This document shows positions 22,072 to 29,706 of a stretch of 64,000 nucleotides of DNA, piece by piece (within the stretch, counting starts at the first letter, position 1; every line of letters begins with the position of its first letter). The stretch is taken from positions 1 to 64,000 of the forward strand of contig DATNEW010000029.1 in assembly GCA_035606695.1 (NCBI GenBank), written 5' to 3'. A program made the position numbers and the translations under genes. A model generated the notes under the pieces. That model was not told the DNA's origin and did not search any database. It saw only the letters and a list, made by a program, of their open reading frames with translations. Source of the DNA: Gemmatimonadaceae bacterium (lineage in GTDB: Bacteria > Gemmatimonadota > Gemmatimonadetes > Gemmatimonadales > Gemmatimonadaceae).

Positions 22072-24495
22072 ATGTTCGAAGACTCACGATACGCGCTGCG
22101 TACGCTGCGCCGATCGCCGGCGTATAGCCTGGCGGCAATCCTCACCATCGGCCTTGGGATCGCCGCGAGCACGGCCATCTTCAGCATGGTCGACGGTGTG
22201 CTGCTGCGTCGCCTGCCGATTGGCGCGGGCAACCGCCTGGTGCATCTGACGCAGCCCTCGACGCAGTCGCCCGACGAAGGGTTCTCGGTGCTCGAGGTTC
22301 GTGCGCTCGCCGCCAACACGCAAACGTTTAGCGGCGTGGCGGAGTATCACAGCATGTCCTTTCAGTTATACGGGCATGGTGAACCGCTTCGCGTGCAGAC
22401 CGGCGTCGTGTCCGACAAGTTCTTCGATCTGCTTGGCGTGAAGCCGTTGCTCGGCCGCACGTTCCTGCCGGGCGAGGAAGCAGTGGGTGCGCCGCCGGTC
22501 GTCGTGCTGACGCACACGTTCTGGATGGAACAGTTTCACGGCGATCCGTCGATCATCGGGGCGAAGTTCACGATGAACGACAAGGTGCACACGGTGGTCG
22601 GGGTCTTGCCGCCGATACCCAGCTATCCGAACAACGACGCGATGTTCATGCCCGCCGGGGCGTGCCCATTCCGTTCGGCGCCGGTCATGCTGAACGACTA
22701 CGGCATGCGGATGGTCGGCGCGTTCGCGGTGCTCAAGCCTGGTGTCTCGCTCGAGCGCGCGCAGACGGAGCTCGCCGCGCTCGGCGGACGTTTTCACACG
22801 GTGCACCAGGAAGCGTACCCGGCGCCGCAGCGTTTTCATTTCGTCGCCGAGTCGGCGCGCGATGAGATGACTGCGCGGGCGAAACCAATTCTGCTCTTGC
22901 TCCTGGCGACGGCGGCGTTTCTGCTGCTGGCCGCGGTGGCGAACGTCGCGAACCTGAGCCTGTCGCGCCAAATGCGCCGCGCGCGAGAGATGGCGGTTCG
23001 CGTCGCACTCGGTGCGGGGAGCTCGGTCGTCTATCGTCAACTGGCGCTCGAGAGCTTGTACGTCTCGATCGCCGGGGGCGTGCTCGGCGTGGGACTCGCG
23101 GCGTCGGGGATCGGATTGCTGCGCGCCACCGCGACGCGTCTCACGCCGCGTGCCGGTGAGATCGGCATGAGCGTTCCGGTATTCACGTTCGCTCTCTTGC
23201 TGTGCGTGCTCTGCGCGTTGCTCATCGCGGCGGTGCCGTTCGTCCAATCGGCGCGCGGCGCGAACATCGCCGACGCCTTGAGACAGGGGAATACGGGCGC
23301 GATGGCGTCGCGCGGCGAGCATCGCATGCGCAACGTGCTCGTCGTCGCGCAAGTCGCGCTCGCCGTGGTGATGTTGATCGGCGCGGGCTTGATCGGCCGC
23401 AGTCTCTTGGAATTGCGGCGCGTCGACGCGGGCATCGACGTCAGCAACGTGCTCACGGCGCGGTTGTCGCTCAACTTCACGAAGTATCGCACGGCGAAGT
23501 CGACGCGCGATTTCGCCGACGCCACGCTCGATCGGCTCACCGGCATGCCCGGCATTTCGTCGGTCGCGCTCGCGAGCACGCTGCCGTTGGCGAATGCACG
23601 CGCGCAGGACATTCACTTTCAGATCGAGGGTGTGACGGGCGCGGCGACGACTGGTACGCCGCATTCGGATGCGACCCTCGTGAGTCCCGGCTACTTCAAG
23701 ACCGTCGGTATTCCTCTCATTCGCGGCCGTGATTTCACACGCGCCGATCGAGATACGGTTATGCCTCTGGCGATCGTCAGCCAACGTCTCGCCAGGAACT
23801 ATTGGCACGGGCGCGATCCTGTTGGGACGCGCATCAGTCCCGACAGCGGCAAGACGTGGCTCACGGTGGTTGGCGTAGTTGGCGACGTCCGCGTCACCGG
23901 ATTGGACAAGGATGTGACGGACGAGATCTACCTTCCGATCGTGAGTCAGGGCGCCGGCGACCTGCGTGTATTCCTGCGGACGACGGGTGCCGTGCCGCCG
24001 GTGACCAAGGCATTGCGCGCGGCGATTCACGACATCGATCCGCAGCAGCCCGTGTCGTCGGTGCAGACGCTGGAAGAAGTGAAGGGAGCGCAGTTGGCGG
24101 AGCCGAGGTTGACGACCACGCTCTTGACCGTGTTCTCGATTGTGGCGCTGGTGTTGACGGCGACCGGCCTCGCGGGAGTGATCGGTTACGGGGTGACGCA
24201 GCGCCTGCCGGAGATCGCCATTCGTCTGGCGTTGGGCTCGAGCGGACGAAGGGTGTTGCTGCTCGTGATGCGGCAGGGCCTCACCATTGTCGCGGTGGGA
24301 CTCGTGCTCGGCGTCGGCGTGGCGATGGCGACCGGGCGGCTGGTGACGAAGCTGCTGTTCAACGTCACACCGACCGATACGCTGACATATATGAGTGTTG
24401 TAATACTCATTCTGGCAACGGCGGCGGTTGCGTGCTTTCTCCCGTCGCGGCGCGCGTTGCGGGCGGATCCCGCGCAGGTGTTTCGGGGTGGGTGA
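22072..24495 (+). CDS. ADOP-type ABC transporter permease without prefix
   Basis: The product is 807 residues from ATG 22072, with GGAGGA upstream. It begins MFEDSRYALRTLRRSPAYSL directly at the first membrane helix, without the prefix domain seen in the PadR-linked paralogues. Two MacB-like periplasmic domains alternate with FtsX helices. Key motifs are RREMAVRVALGAGSSVVYRQ-like sequence in the middle and EIAIRLALGSSGRRVLLLVM near the end, finishing RALRADPAQVFRGG. No regulator of PadR type is adjacent. An intergenic palindromic repeat follows 8 bp after the stop. Confidence 0.9.
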   Translation: MFEDSRYALRTLRRSPAYSLAAILTIGLGIAASTAIFSMVDGVLLRRLPIGAGNRLVHLTQPSTQSPDEGFSVLEVRALAANTQTFSGVAEYHSMSFQLYGHGEPLRVQTGVVSDKFFDLLGVKPLLGRTFLPGEEAVGAPPVVVLTHTFWMEQFHGDPSIIGAKFTMNDKVHTVVGVLPPIPSYPNNDAMFMPAGACPFRSAPVMLNDYGMRMVGAFAVLKPGVSLERAQTELAALGGRFHTVHQEAYPAPQRFHFVAESARDEMTARAKPILLLLLATAAFLLLAAVANVANLSLSRQMRRAREMAVRVALGAGSSVVYRQLALESLYVSIAGGVLGVGLAASGIGLLRATATRLTPRAGEIGMSVPVFTFALLLCVLCALLIAAVPFVQSARGANIADALRQGNTGAMASRGEHRMRNVLVVAQVALAVVMLIGAGLIGRSLLELRRVDAGIDVSNVLTARLSLNFTKYRTAKSTRDFADATLDRLTGMPGISSVALASTLPLANARAQDIHFQIEGVTGAATTGTPHSDATLVSPGYFKTVGIPLIRGRDFTRADRDTVMPLAIVSQRLARNYWHGRDPVGTRISPDSGKTWLTVVGVVGDVRVTGLDKDVTDEIYLPIVSQGAGDLRVFLRTTGAVPPVTKALRAAIHDIDPQQPVSSVQTLEEVKGAQLAEPRLTTTLLTVFSIVALVLTATGLAGVIGYGVTQRLPEIAIRLALGSSGRRVLLLVMRQGLTIVAVGLVLGVGVAMATGRLVTKLLFNVTPTDTLTYMSVVILILATAAVACFLPSRRALRADPAQVFRGG

Positions 24496-24503
24496 TCGCC
24501 GCC

Positions 24504-24599
24504 GTCATCCTGAGGCGCGGAGCGCCGAAAGGATCTCACCCGGTTGGATGCTCCCGATGCCGGGACCCGGATGAGATCCTTCGCTTCGCTCAGGATGAC
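24504..24599. repeat. Palindromic intergenic repeat, copy 1
   Basis: It begins GTCATCCTGAGGCGCGGAGC and ends CTTCGCTCAGGATGAC, with inner GGATCTCA/TGAGATCC arms. Ends and inner arms are inverted repeats. Related copies occur at 49918, 56866 and 60160. Confidence 0.8.
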
Positions 24600-24685
24600 A
24601 ACGGGCTCGTGGCGATCGCGCGCAGAATCGCGGTCCGAGACATCGTCCTGGTATACTGAATGGACCGTTTCTCCGGGTTGAAGCC

Positions 24686-25504
24686 GTGCGTGTGATGAGA
24701 GCCCGTCAGTTGGCCGTGTGTGGGTGCATGTGTGTGTGCGTTGTCGCTTCGATGTCACTCGTCGCCTGCGCGGGGCGGAGTACGACGACGACTCCGACGG
24801 CGGTTCCATCGACGCGCGCCGCGACGCGGACGCCGCTCGACGACGCGCGCCAGCTGGTCGTCGTGACGACGCCAGACTGGAACGCGACGAACGGCACGCT
24901 GCGCCGCTACACGCGCGTGACTGCCGGCGACGCGTGGCGCGCTGTCGATGACGCGGCGACTCCGGTCGTCGTGGGCCGCACCGGGCTTGCCTGGGGCACC
25001 GGCTTCGACGCCGACGCGAGCGACTCGGCACCGCACAAGCACGAGGGCGACGGACGGTCTCCCGCCGGCGCCTTTCCACTCGACACCGTCTTCGGGTTCG
25101 CGCCGACGAGCGATGCGTCGTGGGTGCGCCTGCCGTACGTGCAACTATCGCCGACGAGCGACTGCGTGGACGATACGGCGTCCGTGCATTACAACACCGT
25201 CGTCGATCGCGCGATGACCTCAGTGGTCGATTGGAATAGCGCCGAGCACATGCGGTCGATCCGGCAGTACGAGATGGGTGTGATCGTGGGGTACAACGCG
25301 ACGCCGCCCCGCCGCGGACGCGGGTCGTGCATCTTCCTGCACATCTGGAACGGTCCGGCGTCGACCACCGCCGGCTGCACGGCGTTCGACGCGGGCGTGC
25401 TTCGGCGCGTGATCGCATGGCTCGATCCGCGGCAGCGTCCGATGCTGGTGCAGCTGCCCGCCGCCGCGTATGCCGGGCTGCGCGAGACGTGGTCCTTGCC
25501 GTAA
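24686..25504 (+). CDS. L,D-transpeptidase-like lipoprotein (YkuD fold)
   Basis: The product is 272 residues from GTG 24686; ATG 24695 in frame is an alternative. A signal peptide ends in the lipobox SLVAC (Cys28). The catalytic region contains GDGRSPAGAFPLDTVFGFAP and CIFLHIWNGPASTTAGCTAF, with His219 and Cys231 in the H-x(n)-G-C arrangement of YkuD-type enzymes, although the usual SxGCxR/N is TAGCTA here. It would act on peptidoglycan stem peptides in the periplasm. Cysteine-rich signal residues (VCGCMCVCVV) are unusual. Confidence 0.85.
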   Translation: MRVMRARQLAVCGCMCVCVVASMSLVACAGRSTTTTPTAVPSTRAATRTPLDDARQLVVVTTPDWNATNGTLRRYTRVTAGDAWRAVDDAATPVVVGRTGLAWGTGFDADASDSAPHKHEGDGRSPAGAFPLDTVFGFAPTSDASWVRLPYVQLSPTSDCVDDTASVHYNTVVDRAMTSVVDWNSAEHMRSIRQYEMGVIVGYNATPPRRGRGSCIFLHIWNGPASTTAGCTAFDAGVLRRVIAWLDPRQRPMLVQLPAAAYAGLRETWSLP

Positions 25505-25560
25505 TTTAAATAAATGGAGTTATAAAATCATAACAATACAACCATAGGTAATCGCCTATG
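25496..25560 (+). promoter_or_regulatory. AT-rich promoter with a hairpin masking the start codon
   Basis: TTGCCG (25496-25501) and TATAAA (25521-25526, spacer 19, or TTATAA with 18) form a plausible promoter in a strikingly AT-rich 55-bp stretch. CATAGG (25543-25548) and CCTATG (25555-25560) pair perfectly; the right arm includes the ATG of the SGNH hydrolase and the left arm its only AGG-like ribosome site. Translational control by this hairpin is inferred. Confidence 0.45.
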
Positions 25561-26265
25561 TTCGCTCGCCGTGTGGGCCGGTTCGCGGTGCTGGTCGGGG
25601 TCGTCCTCTCGGGCCGCCTTGCCGCGCAGCAGCCGCCCAACCCTGATTGGCCCAACCTCCAGAAGTACCGGCAGGCGAACGCCGAGCTGCCGCCGCCCGC
25701 CGCGGGAGAGCAGCGTGTGGTGTTCATGGGCAACTCGATCACCGAGGCCTGGGCGCCGTTCTTCGCGCAGCTTTTTCCCGGCAAGCCGTACGTCGGTCGC
25801 GGGATCAGCGGCCAGACCACCCCGCAGATGCTGATTCGCTTTCGCCAGGACGTGATCGCGCTCAAGCCCGCCGTCGTGGTGATTCTCGCGGGGACGAACG
25901 ACATCGCCGGCAACACGGGCCCGTCGACGCTCGAGATGATCGAGGACAACATCGCGTCGATGACCGAGATCGCGCAGGCCAACGGCATTCACGTCGTGCT
26001 CGCGTCGGTGCTGCCGGTGTTCGACTATCCCTGGAAGCGCGGTCTCGAGCCGGCGCCCAAGGTGATCGCGCTCAACACGTGGATCAAGGCGTACGCGTCG
26101 CGGGTGCACGCGGCGTATGCCGATTTTCATTCCGCGATGGCCGACGAGCATGGCGGCATGCGCGAAGGGCTGTCGCGCGACGGAGTGCATCCCACGGAAG
26201 CGGGGTATCGGGTCATGGCGCCGATCGTTGAGGCGGCGATTGGGGAGGCGCTCAAGTCATCCTGA
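25558..26265 (+). CDS. Exported SGNH/GDSL-family hydrolase
   Basis: The 235-residue product starts with a signal peptide (about 1-23, ending RLAAQQ). The four SGNH blocks are present: block I VFMGNSITEAW (Ser60), block II GRGISGQT, block III AGTND (Asn114) and block V DGVHPTEAGY (Asp208, His211). Esterase or carbohydrate deacetylase activity in the periplasm is expected from the family; the substrate is unknown. The gene follows the L,D-transpeptidase by 53 bp of AT-rich DNA that carries its own candidate promoter. Confidence 0.92.
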   Translation: MFARRVGRFAVLVGVVLSGRLAAQQPPNPDWPNLQKYRQANAELPPPAAGEQRVVFMGNSITEAWAPFFAQLFPGKPYVGRGISGQTTPQMLIRFRQDVIALKPAVVVILAGTNDIAGNTGPSTLEMIEDNIASMTEIAQANGIHVVLASVLPVFDYPWKRGLEPAPKVIALNTWIKAYASRVHAAYADFHSAMADEHGGMREGLSRDGVHPTEAGYRVMAPIVEAAIGEALKSS

Positions 26266-26473
26266 CTCGGAGCGGCGGCGCCTCTTGACGCAGATCATCA
26301 ATCCGTCGCATCGTACCTGCGGCGGCGATCCACGCCCAACCTCTCTCGATTCCGCCCCAGCCGGAATCCCGCGCGAGGCAAAGGGGGGCACACTCCCGGA
26401 TGATGTCGTGATCATTGCGTCACCACGGTTGCTGCTGGGGAGAGGACCGTGGTGTACCCAATGGAGAACGACG

Positions 26474-27163
26474 ATGCCCGCCAATAAGGGTCTCAAGCGC
26501 CTCGTGCGCGCCCGCATGCAGAAGACCGCCGAATCGTACACCGCCGCCCGCGCGCAAATCACGCGCAAGCCGAAAAAGAAATCCGCGGTGGCGCTCGCCG
26601 CCGCGAATCCCGCCGACTACGCCACGCTCGCCGGCATGAGCGACCAAGTCGTGAAGGACAAAACGGGATGCACCTGGACGCGCTGGGTCAAAGCGCTCGA
26701 CCATCACGGCGCCGACACGATGTCGCACGCGGCGATCGCGAAACTCGTGCGCGACACGTACAAGGTTGGTCCATGGTGGGGCCAGATGGTCACCGTGGGT
26801 TACGAGCGCATCAAAGGCCTGCGTGCGCGCGGCCAACAGCGCGACGGCTCGTACGGCGCATCGAAATCGAAAACGTACAACGTGCCGATTGACACACTCT
26901 ACGATGCGTGGGCCAGCGCCAGGACACGCAAACGTTGGCTCGATGATGCGGGTGTGAAAATCCGCACGGCGACGCGCCCCAAGTCGATGCGCCTCGACTG
27001 GCCGGACGGCGGCATCGTCGCGGTTGGCTTCTTCGCAAAGGGCGACGGCAAGAGCTCCGTCGCGCTCGAGCACACGAAGTTGCCGGATCGTGAGACGGTC
27101 GTACGCCTCAAGACCTATTGGGCCGAACGCCTGGACGCATTAGGCAAAGTCCTGCACGATTGA
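26474..27163 (+). CDS. DUF4287/SRPBCC-type protein
   Basis: The product is 229 residues from ATG 26474, with GGAGAA upstream. The basic N-terminus (KRLVRARMQK, RKPKKKSAVA) is followed by a DUF4287-like helical segment with TGCTWTRWVKALDHHGADTM and VGPWWGQMVTVGYERIKGLR (about 65-120). An AHSA1/START-like part follows (about 130-229), with TYNVPIDTLYDAWASARTRK and WLDD. The combination is seen in uncharacterised bacterial proteins. The 26266-26473 gap contains CACCACGGT and ACCGTGGTG arms near 26431 and 26447, a possible operator. Confidence 0.8.
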   Translation: MPANKGLKRLVRARMQKTAESYTAARAQITRKPKKKSAVALAAANPADYATLAGMSDQVVKDKTGCTWTRWVKALDHHGADTMSHAAIAKLVRDTYKVGPWWGQMVTVGYERIKGLRARGQQRDGSYGASKSKTYNVPIDTLYDAWASARTRKRWLDDAGVKIRTATRPKSMRLDWPDGGIVAVGFFAKGDGKSSVALEHTKLPDRETVVRLKTYWAERLDALGKVLHD

Positions 27164-27198
27164 TGCAGCAGGTCTCGAGCAAGAGGAGGTAGTTTCAC

Positions 27199-27966
27199 AT
27201 GCGCATCCCGTTGTTTCGCCGGCTGGTCTTCGCGGCGCAGATCGCCTTACCGTTTGCGGTCGGTGCGGCCCAGCAAGCGAAACAACCGGATCGCGCGAAG
27301 GTCGCGGCAACGTATTCGGTGGCGGGCACCGTGGCGGACCAGGACGGCAACGCGGTGCCGGACGCCGAGGTCAGCGTGCTCGAACACGACACGCGCGCTC
27401 GGCACGTCCGATCCGATTCCGCGGGCCGCTTTCAGTTCAGCGGATTGGTCTCGAACCCCGCGGTGCTCAGCGTTCGTCATTTCGGTTTCGCGCCGCGCGA
27501 GCTGTCGGTGACGATTCCTGACGCGACGCATCGCGCCTCGATCGTCGTGACGCTGGATCCGAGCGCCGCGGAGATCGACGGCATGTCGGTCACCGGCCAA
27601 GCCGATCGCGACGACGAGCGATTGCGCGCATTCAACGAGCGGCGCGCGACGAACAGCTTCGGCAAGTACATCGACGAGGAGCGCATTCGCCAGCGGCGAC
27701 CGCAATTCATTAGCGAACTCTTACGCGAAGTGCCCGGCGTGAGCGCCTTCCCGGGCCGCCTCGGCAACACGGTGCGGATTCGCGGCTGTGCGCCACTCGT
27801 CTGGCTCGACGGCGTGCGCCTGCCCGGCGCGCAAATCGACGACGTCGCGCGTCCGCCCGACATCGCGGGGATCGAGATCTACAGCTCGTTCGCGGGAATT
27901 CCGTCGCAGTATTTCGATCGCTCGGCGACGTGTGGGACGATTCTAGTTTGGACTAAGGCGAAGTAG
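27199..27966 (+). CDS. Exported carboxypeptidase-like plus TonB-plug protein lacking a barrel
   Basis: The product is 255 residues with a strong GAGGAGG ribosome site. A signal peptide (about 1-28) precedes a carboxypeptidase-regulatory-like domain (about 35-115, VAGTVADQDGNAVPDAEVSV, GRFQFSGL, VRHFGFAPRELSV). A TonB-receptor plug-like part follows (about 150-255, FISELLREVPGVSAF, VRIRGCAPLVWLDGVRLPGA, IAGIEIYSSFAGIPSQY). The outer-membrane barrel is absent and the frame ends cleanly, so it is a short stand-alone form rather than a visible frameshift. Its role is unknown; it could be a transducer or adaptor. Confidence 0.8.
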   Translation: MRIPLFRRLVFAAQIALPFAVGAAQQAKQPDRAKVAATYSVAGTVADQDGNAVPDAEVSVLEHDTRARHVRSDSAGRFQFSGLVSNPAVLSVRHFGFAPRELSVTIPDATHRASIVVTLDPSAAEIDGMSVTGQADRDDERLRAFNERRATNSFGKYIDEERIRQRRPQFISELLREVPGVSAFPGRLGNTVRIRGCAPLVWLDGVRLPGAQIDDVARPPDIAGIEIYSSFAGIPSQYFDRSATCGTILVWTKAK

Positions 27967-28125
27967 GCGTGTCGTAGGCGTATGGGCGTCGAGGCGTCGG
28001 GGCGTCGAGGCGTCGAGGCGTCGAGGCGTCGGGGCGGTAAGAACAAAGGGCGACGGAGAGATTCCGTCGCCCTTTGCAGTTCGCCCCGACGCCCCGACGC
28101 CCATGCGCCCCGACGCCGACGCGTA
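27967..28125. repeat. Octamer tandem repeats flanking a terminator
   Basis: About eight units of an 8-bp repeat (cgtcgagg / cgtcgggg variants) occupy roughly 27972-28036. The complementary type (gccccgac, gcccatgc) occupies 28083-28125. The two blocks are inverted relative to each other around the hairpin at 28045-28075. A related array lies at 59464-59533. Confidence 0.8.
28045..28075. terminator. Bidirectional terminator between convergent genes
   Basis: AAAGGGCGACGGA (28045-28057) and TCCGTCGCCCTTT (28063-28075) form a perfect 13-bp stem with a 5-base loop, between the plus-strand gene ending at 27966 and susD ending at 28129. A- and T-rich ends suit both directions. Confidence 0.8.
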
Positions 28126-28128
28126 GCG

Positions 28129-29685
28129 CTACCGCGTCCCACACCCCGTCGTATACGTCGGCGCCGCCGTCGGATTCTTGTCCCAGTACATCCGCGTCGT
28201 GAAGACGTCGTCGCCGCCCATCTGTGTGATCGCGGCCTTCACCTGGCTCGCGTTCAACGCGTACTCGTTTGTCGAGTACTGCATGCGGCGCGGCACCGTG
28301 TTGATGATCGCGAACGGACCCGGCTTGAGCGTATTCGGCACACACGTGCGGCGCCACAATGCCCACGCCTGGCCGCCGTCCGTGAACAGCGCGACCCACT
28401 CTTGCTGCGCGATCTGCGACTCTCCCGCGACGCCGCTCTGATACGCAATGCTCGGCGCGGAGAGGAACGTGCTGATCTTCGACGCATCGGTCACGCCCCA
28501 CTGCGTCATCGAGGCGGTGACTCCGGCGTTGTAGAAGCTTTGCGCCTGGCCCGCGCTCAAGCCGCCGATGCCACGCGCCGCGGCTTCGGCCTCGAGGAAC
28601 GACACTTCCGCGTACGTGAGGATGTACGTCGGCGTCTTTTCACCCGTACCGCCGGTCACGCCGGCCGAGTTCACGGACGGCCAGAAGATCTTGCCGGGGC
28701 GTGAGCTGGTGTTGAAGTACGGCTGCGCCGTCGACTGCGTGAGCCCGTTCGGCATGCCCGCGTACTTCGTCGGATCGGCGACCGTGGGCTGCGCCCAGAT
28801 CGGCATCCGCGGATCATTCGTCGCGAGCAGGATGTTCATGAACGTCTGCGACATCCGATGGTCGTCGCGCGTCTGGAAATTGCCCGACCAGGGATTGTTG
28901 TAGACGCCGTCGCCCGGCCAGTTGAAGACCGCCATGTCGGCGTTCGACGTGAACACGCCGCCCGGCGCCGCCAGCGCCGCTTGCACCTGCTGCGACGCCG
29001 TCGTCGGATCGACGTTCACGAGCTGCATCGCGAGACGCAGGCGCAGCGAGTTGGCGAACTTCTGCCACTTCGCGGGCGATCCGCCGTAAATCGGATCGGC
29101 GCTGCCGAGCGAGTTCGACGCGCTCGCCAGCGACTTCGACGCGGCATCGAGCACCTTGAAGAAATCGGCGTAGATGTCCTTCTGCGCGTCGTACTTCGGC
29201 GTGAATGTCGCACCCGCGCTGTCGCCCTGCAGCGCGCTGAAATACGGAATGTCGCCGAAGGTGTTCGTGAGATACGAGAACACCCAGGTGCGCAGGATCA
29301 TTGCCGGCGCGGTGACGCCCGGATTGTTCGCCGCCGTGCCCTTGTCGACGACTTTCTTCAAGTCCTCGAGCTCGCTCGAATACGCGGGATCGAACCATCC
29401 CGACGTGGTGCCGGCCGCCGCGAGCAGACGCTTGTAGTCGTCTTCGTCGGGATATTGCACTTCGGCGAGATGCTGCGTGACCCACTCGATGCCGCGCAGG
29501 TCGTAGCCGTTCCCCATGTAGCGCGACACCGAGAGGCGCGCGGCCTCCGTGAACAGCGACGTGGCGGGGACGTCCTCCGGGCTGTTCGGGTTCACGTTGA
29601 TGGACGTGAGCTTGTCGTTGTTGCAGCCCGCCGCGACCAGACCGAGGCCGGCGACGAGCGCGAAGAGTTTCGTCTTATTCGTCAT
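28129..29685 (-). CDS. SusD/RagB-like outer-membrane lipoprotein
   Basis: The 518-residue product has a lipoprotein signal ending in VAAGC (Cys21), followed by NNDKLTSINVNPNSPEDVPA, a typical SusD-like-2 start. The body is helical and TPR-like and includes YTEVSFLEAEAAARG-like sequence (YAEVSFLEAEAAARGIGGLS). SusD proteins cap the SusC barrel and bind glycans or peptides at the cell surface. It starts 21 bp after susC with GGAGA upstream, so both are one operon. No glycoside hydrolase or sensor gene is adjacent, so the nutrient is unknown. Confidence 0.93.
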   Translation of the reverse strand: MTNKTKLFALVAGLGLVAAGCNNDKLTSINVNPNSPEDVPATSLFTEAARLSVSRYMGNGYDLRGIEWVTQHLAEVQYPDEDDYKRLLAAAGTTSGWFDPAYSSELEDLKKVVDKGTAANNPGVTAPAMILRTWVFSYLTNTFGDIPYFSALQGDSAGATFTPKYDAQKDIYADFFKVLDAASKSLASASNSLGSADPIYGGSPAKWQKFANSLRLRLAMQLVNVDPTTASQQVQAALAAPGGVFTSNADMAVFNWPGDGVYNNPWSGNFQTRDDHRMSQTFMNILLATNDPRMPIWAQPTVADPTKYAGMPNGLTQSTAQPYFNTSSRPGKIFWPSVNSAGVTGGTGEKTPTYILTYAEVSFLEAEAAARGIGGLSAGQAQSFYNAGVTASMTQWGVTDASKISTFLSAPSIAYQSGVAGESQIAQQEWVALFTDGGQAWALWRRTCVPNTLKPGPFAIINTVPRRMQYSTNEYALNASQVKAAITQMGGDDVFTTRMYWDKNPTAAPTYTTGCGTR

Positions 29686-29706
29686 GAGAGTTGTCTCCAG
29701 GGCTCG

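Noticed and set aside
22366-24030. 554-codon minus-strand frame opposite an ADOP permease
   Set aside because: Arg/His/Glu-rich with no motif, antisense to a well-supported membrane protein.
28045-28125. CRISPR-like repeat array
   Set aside because: The periodicity is 8 bp with no unique spacers, so it is a tandem repeat and not CRISPR.
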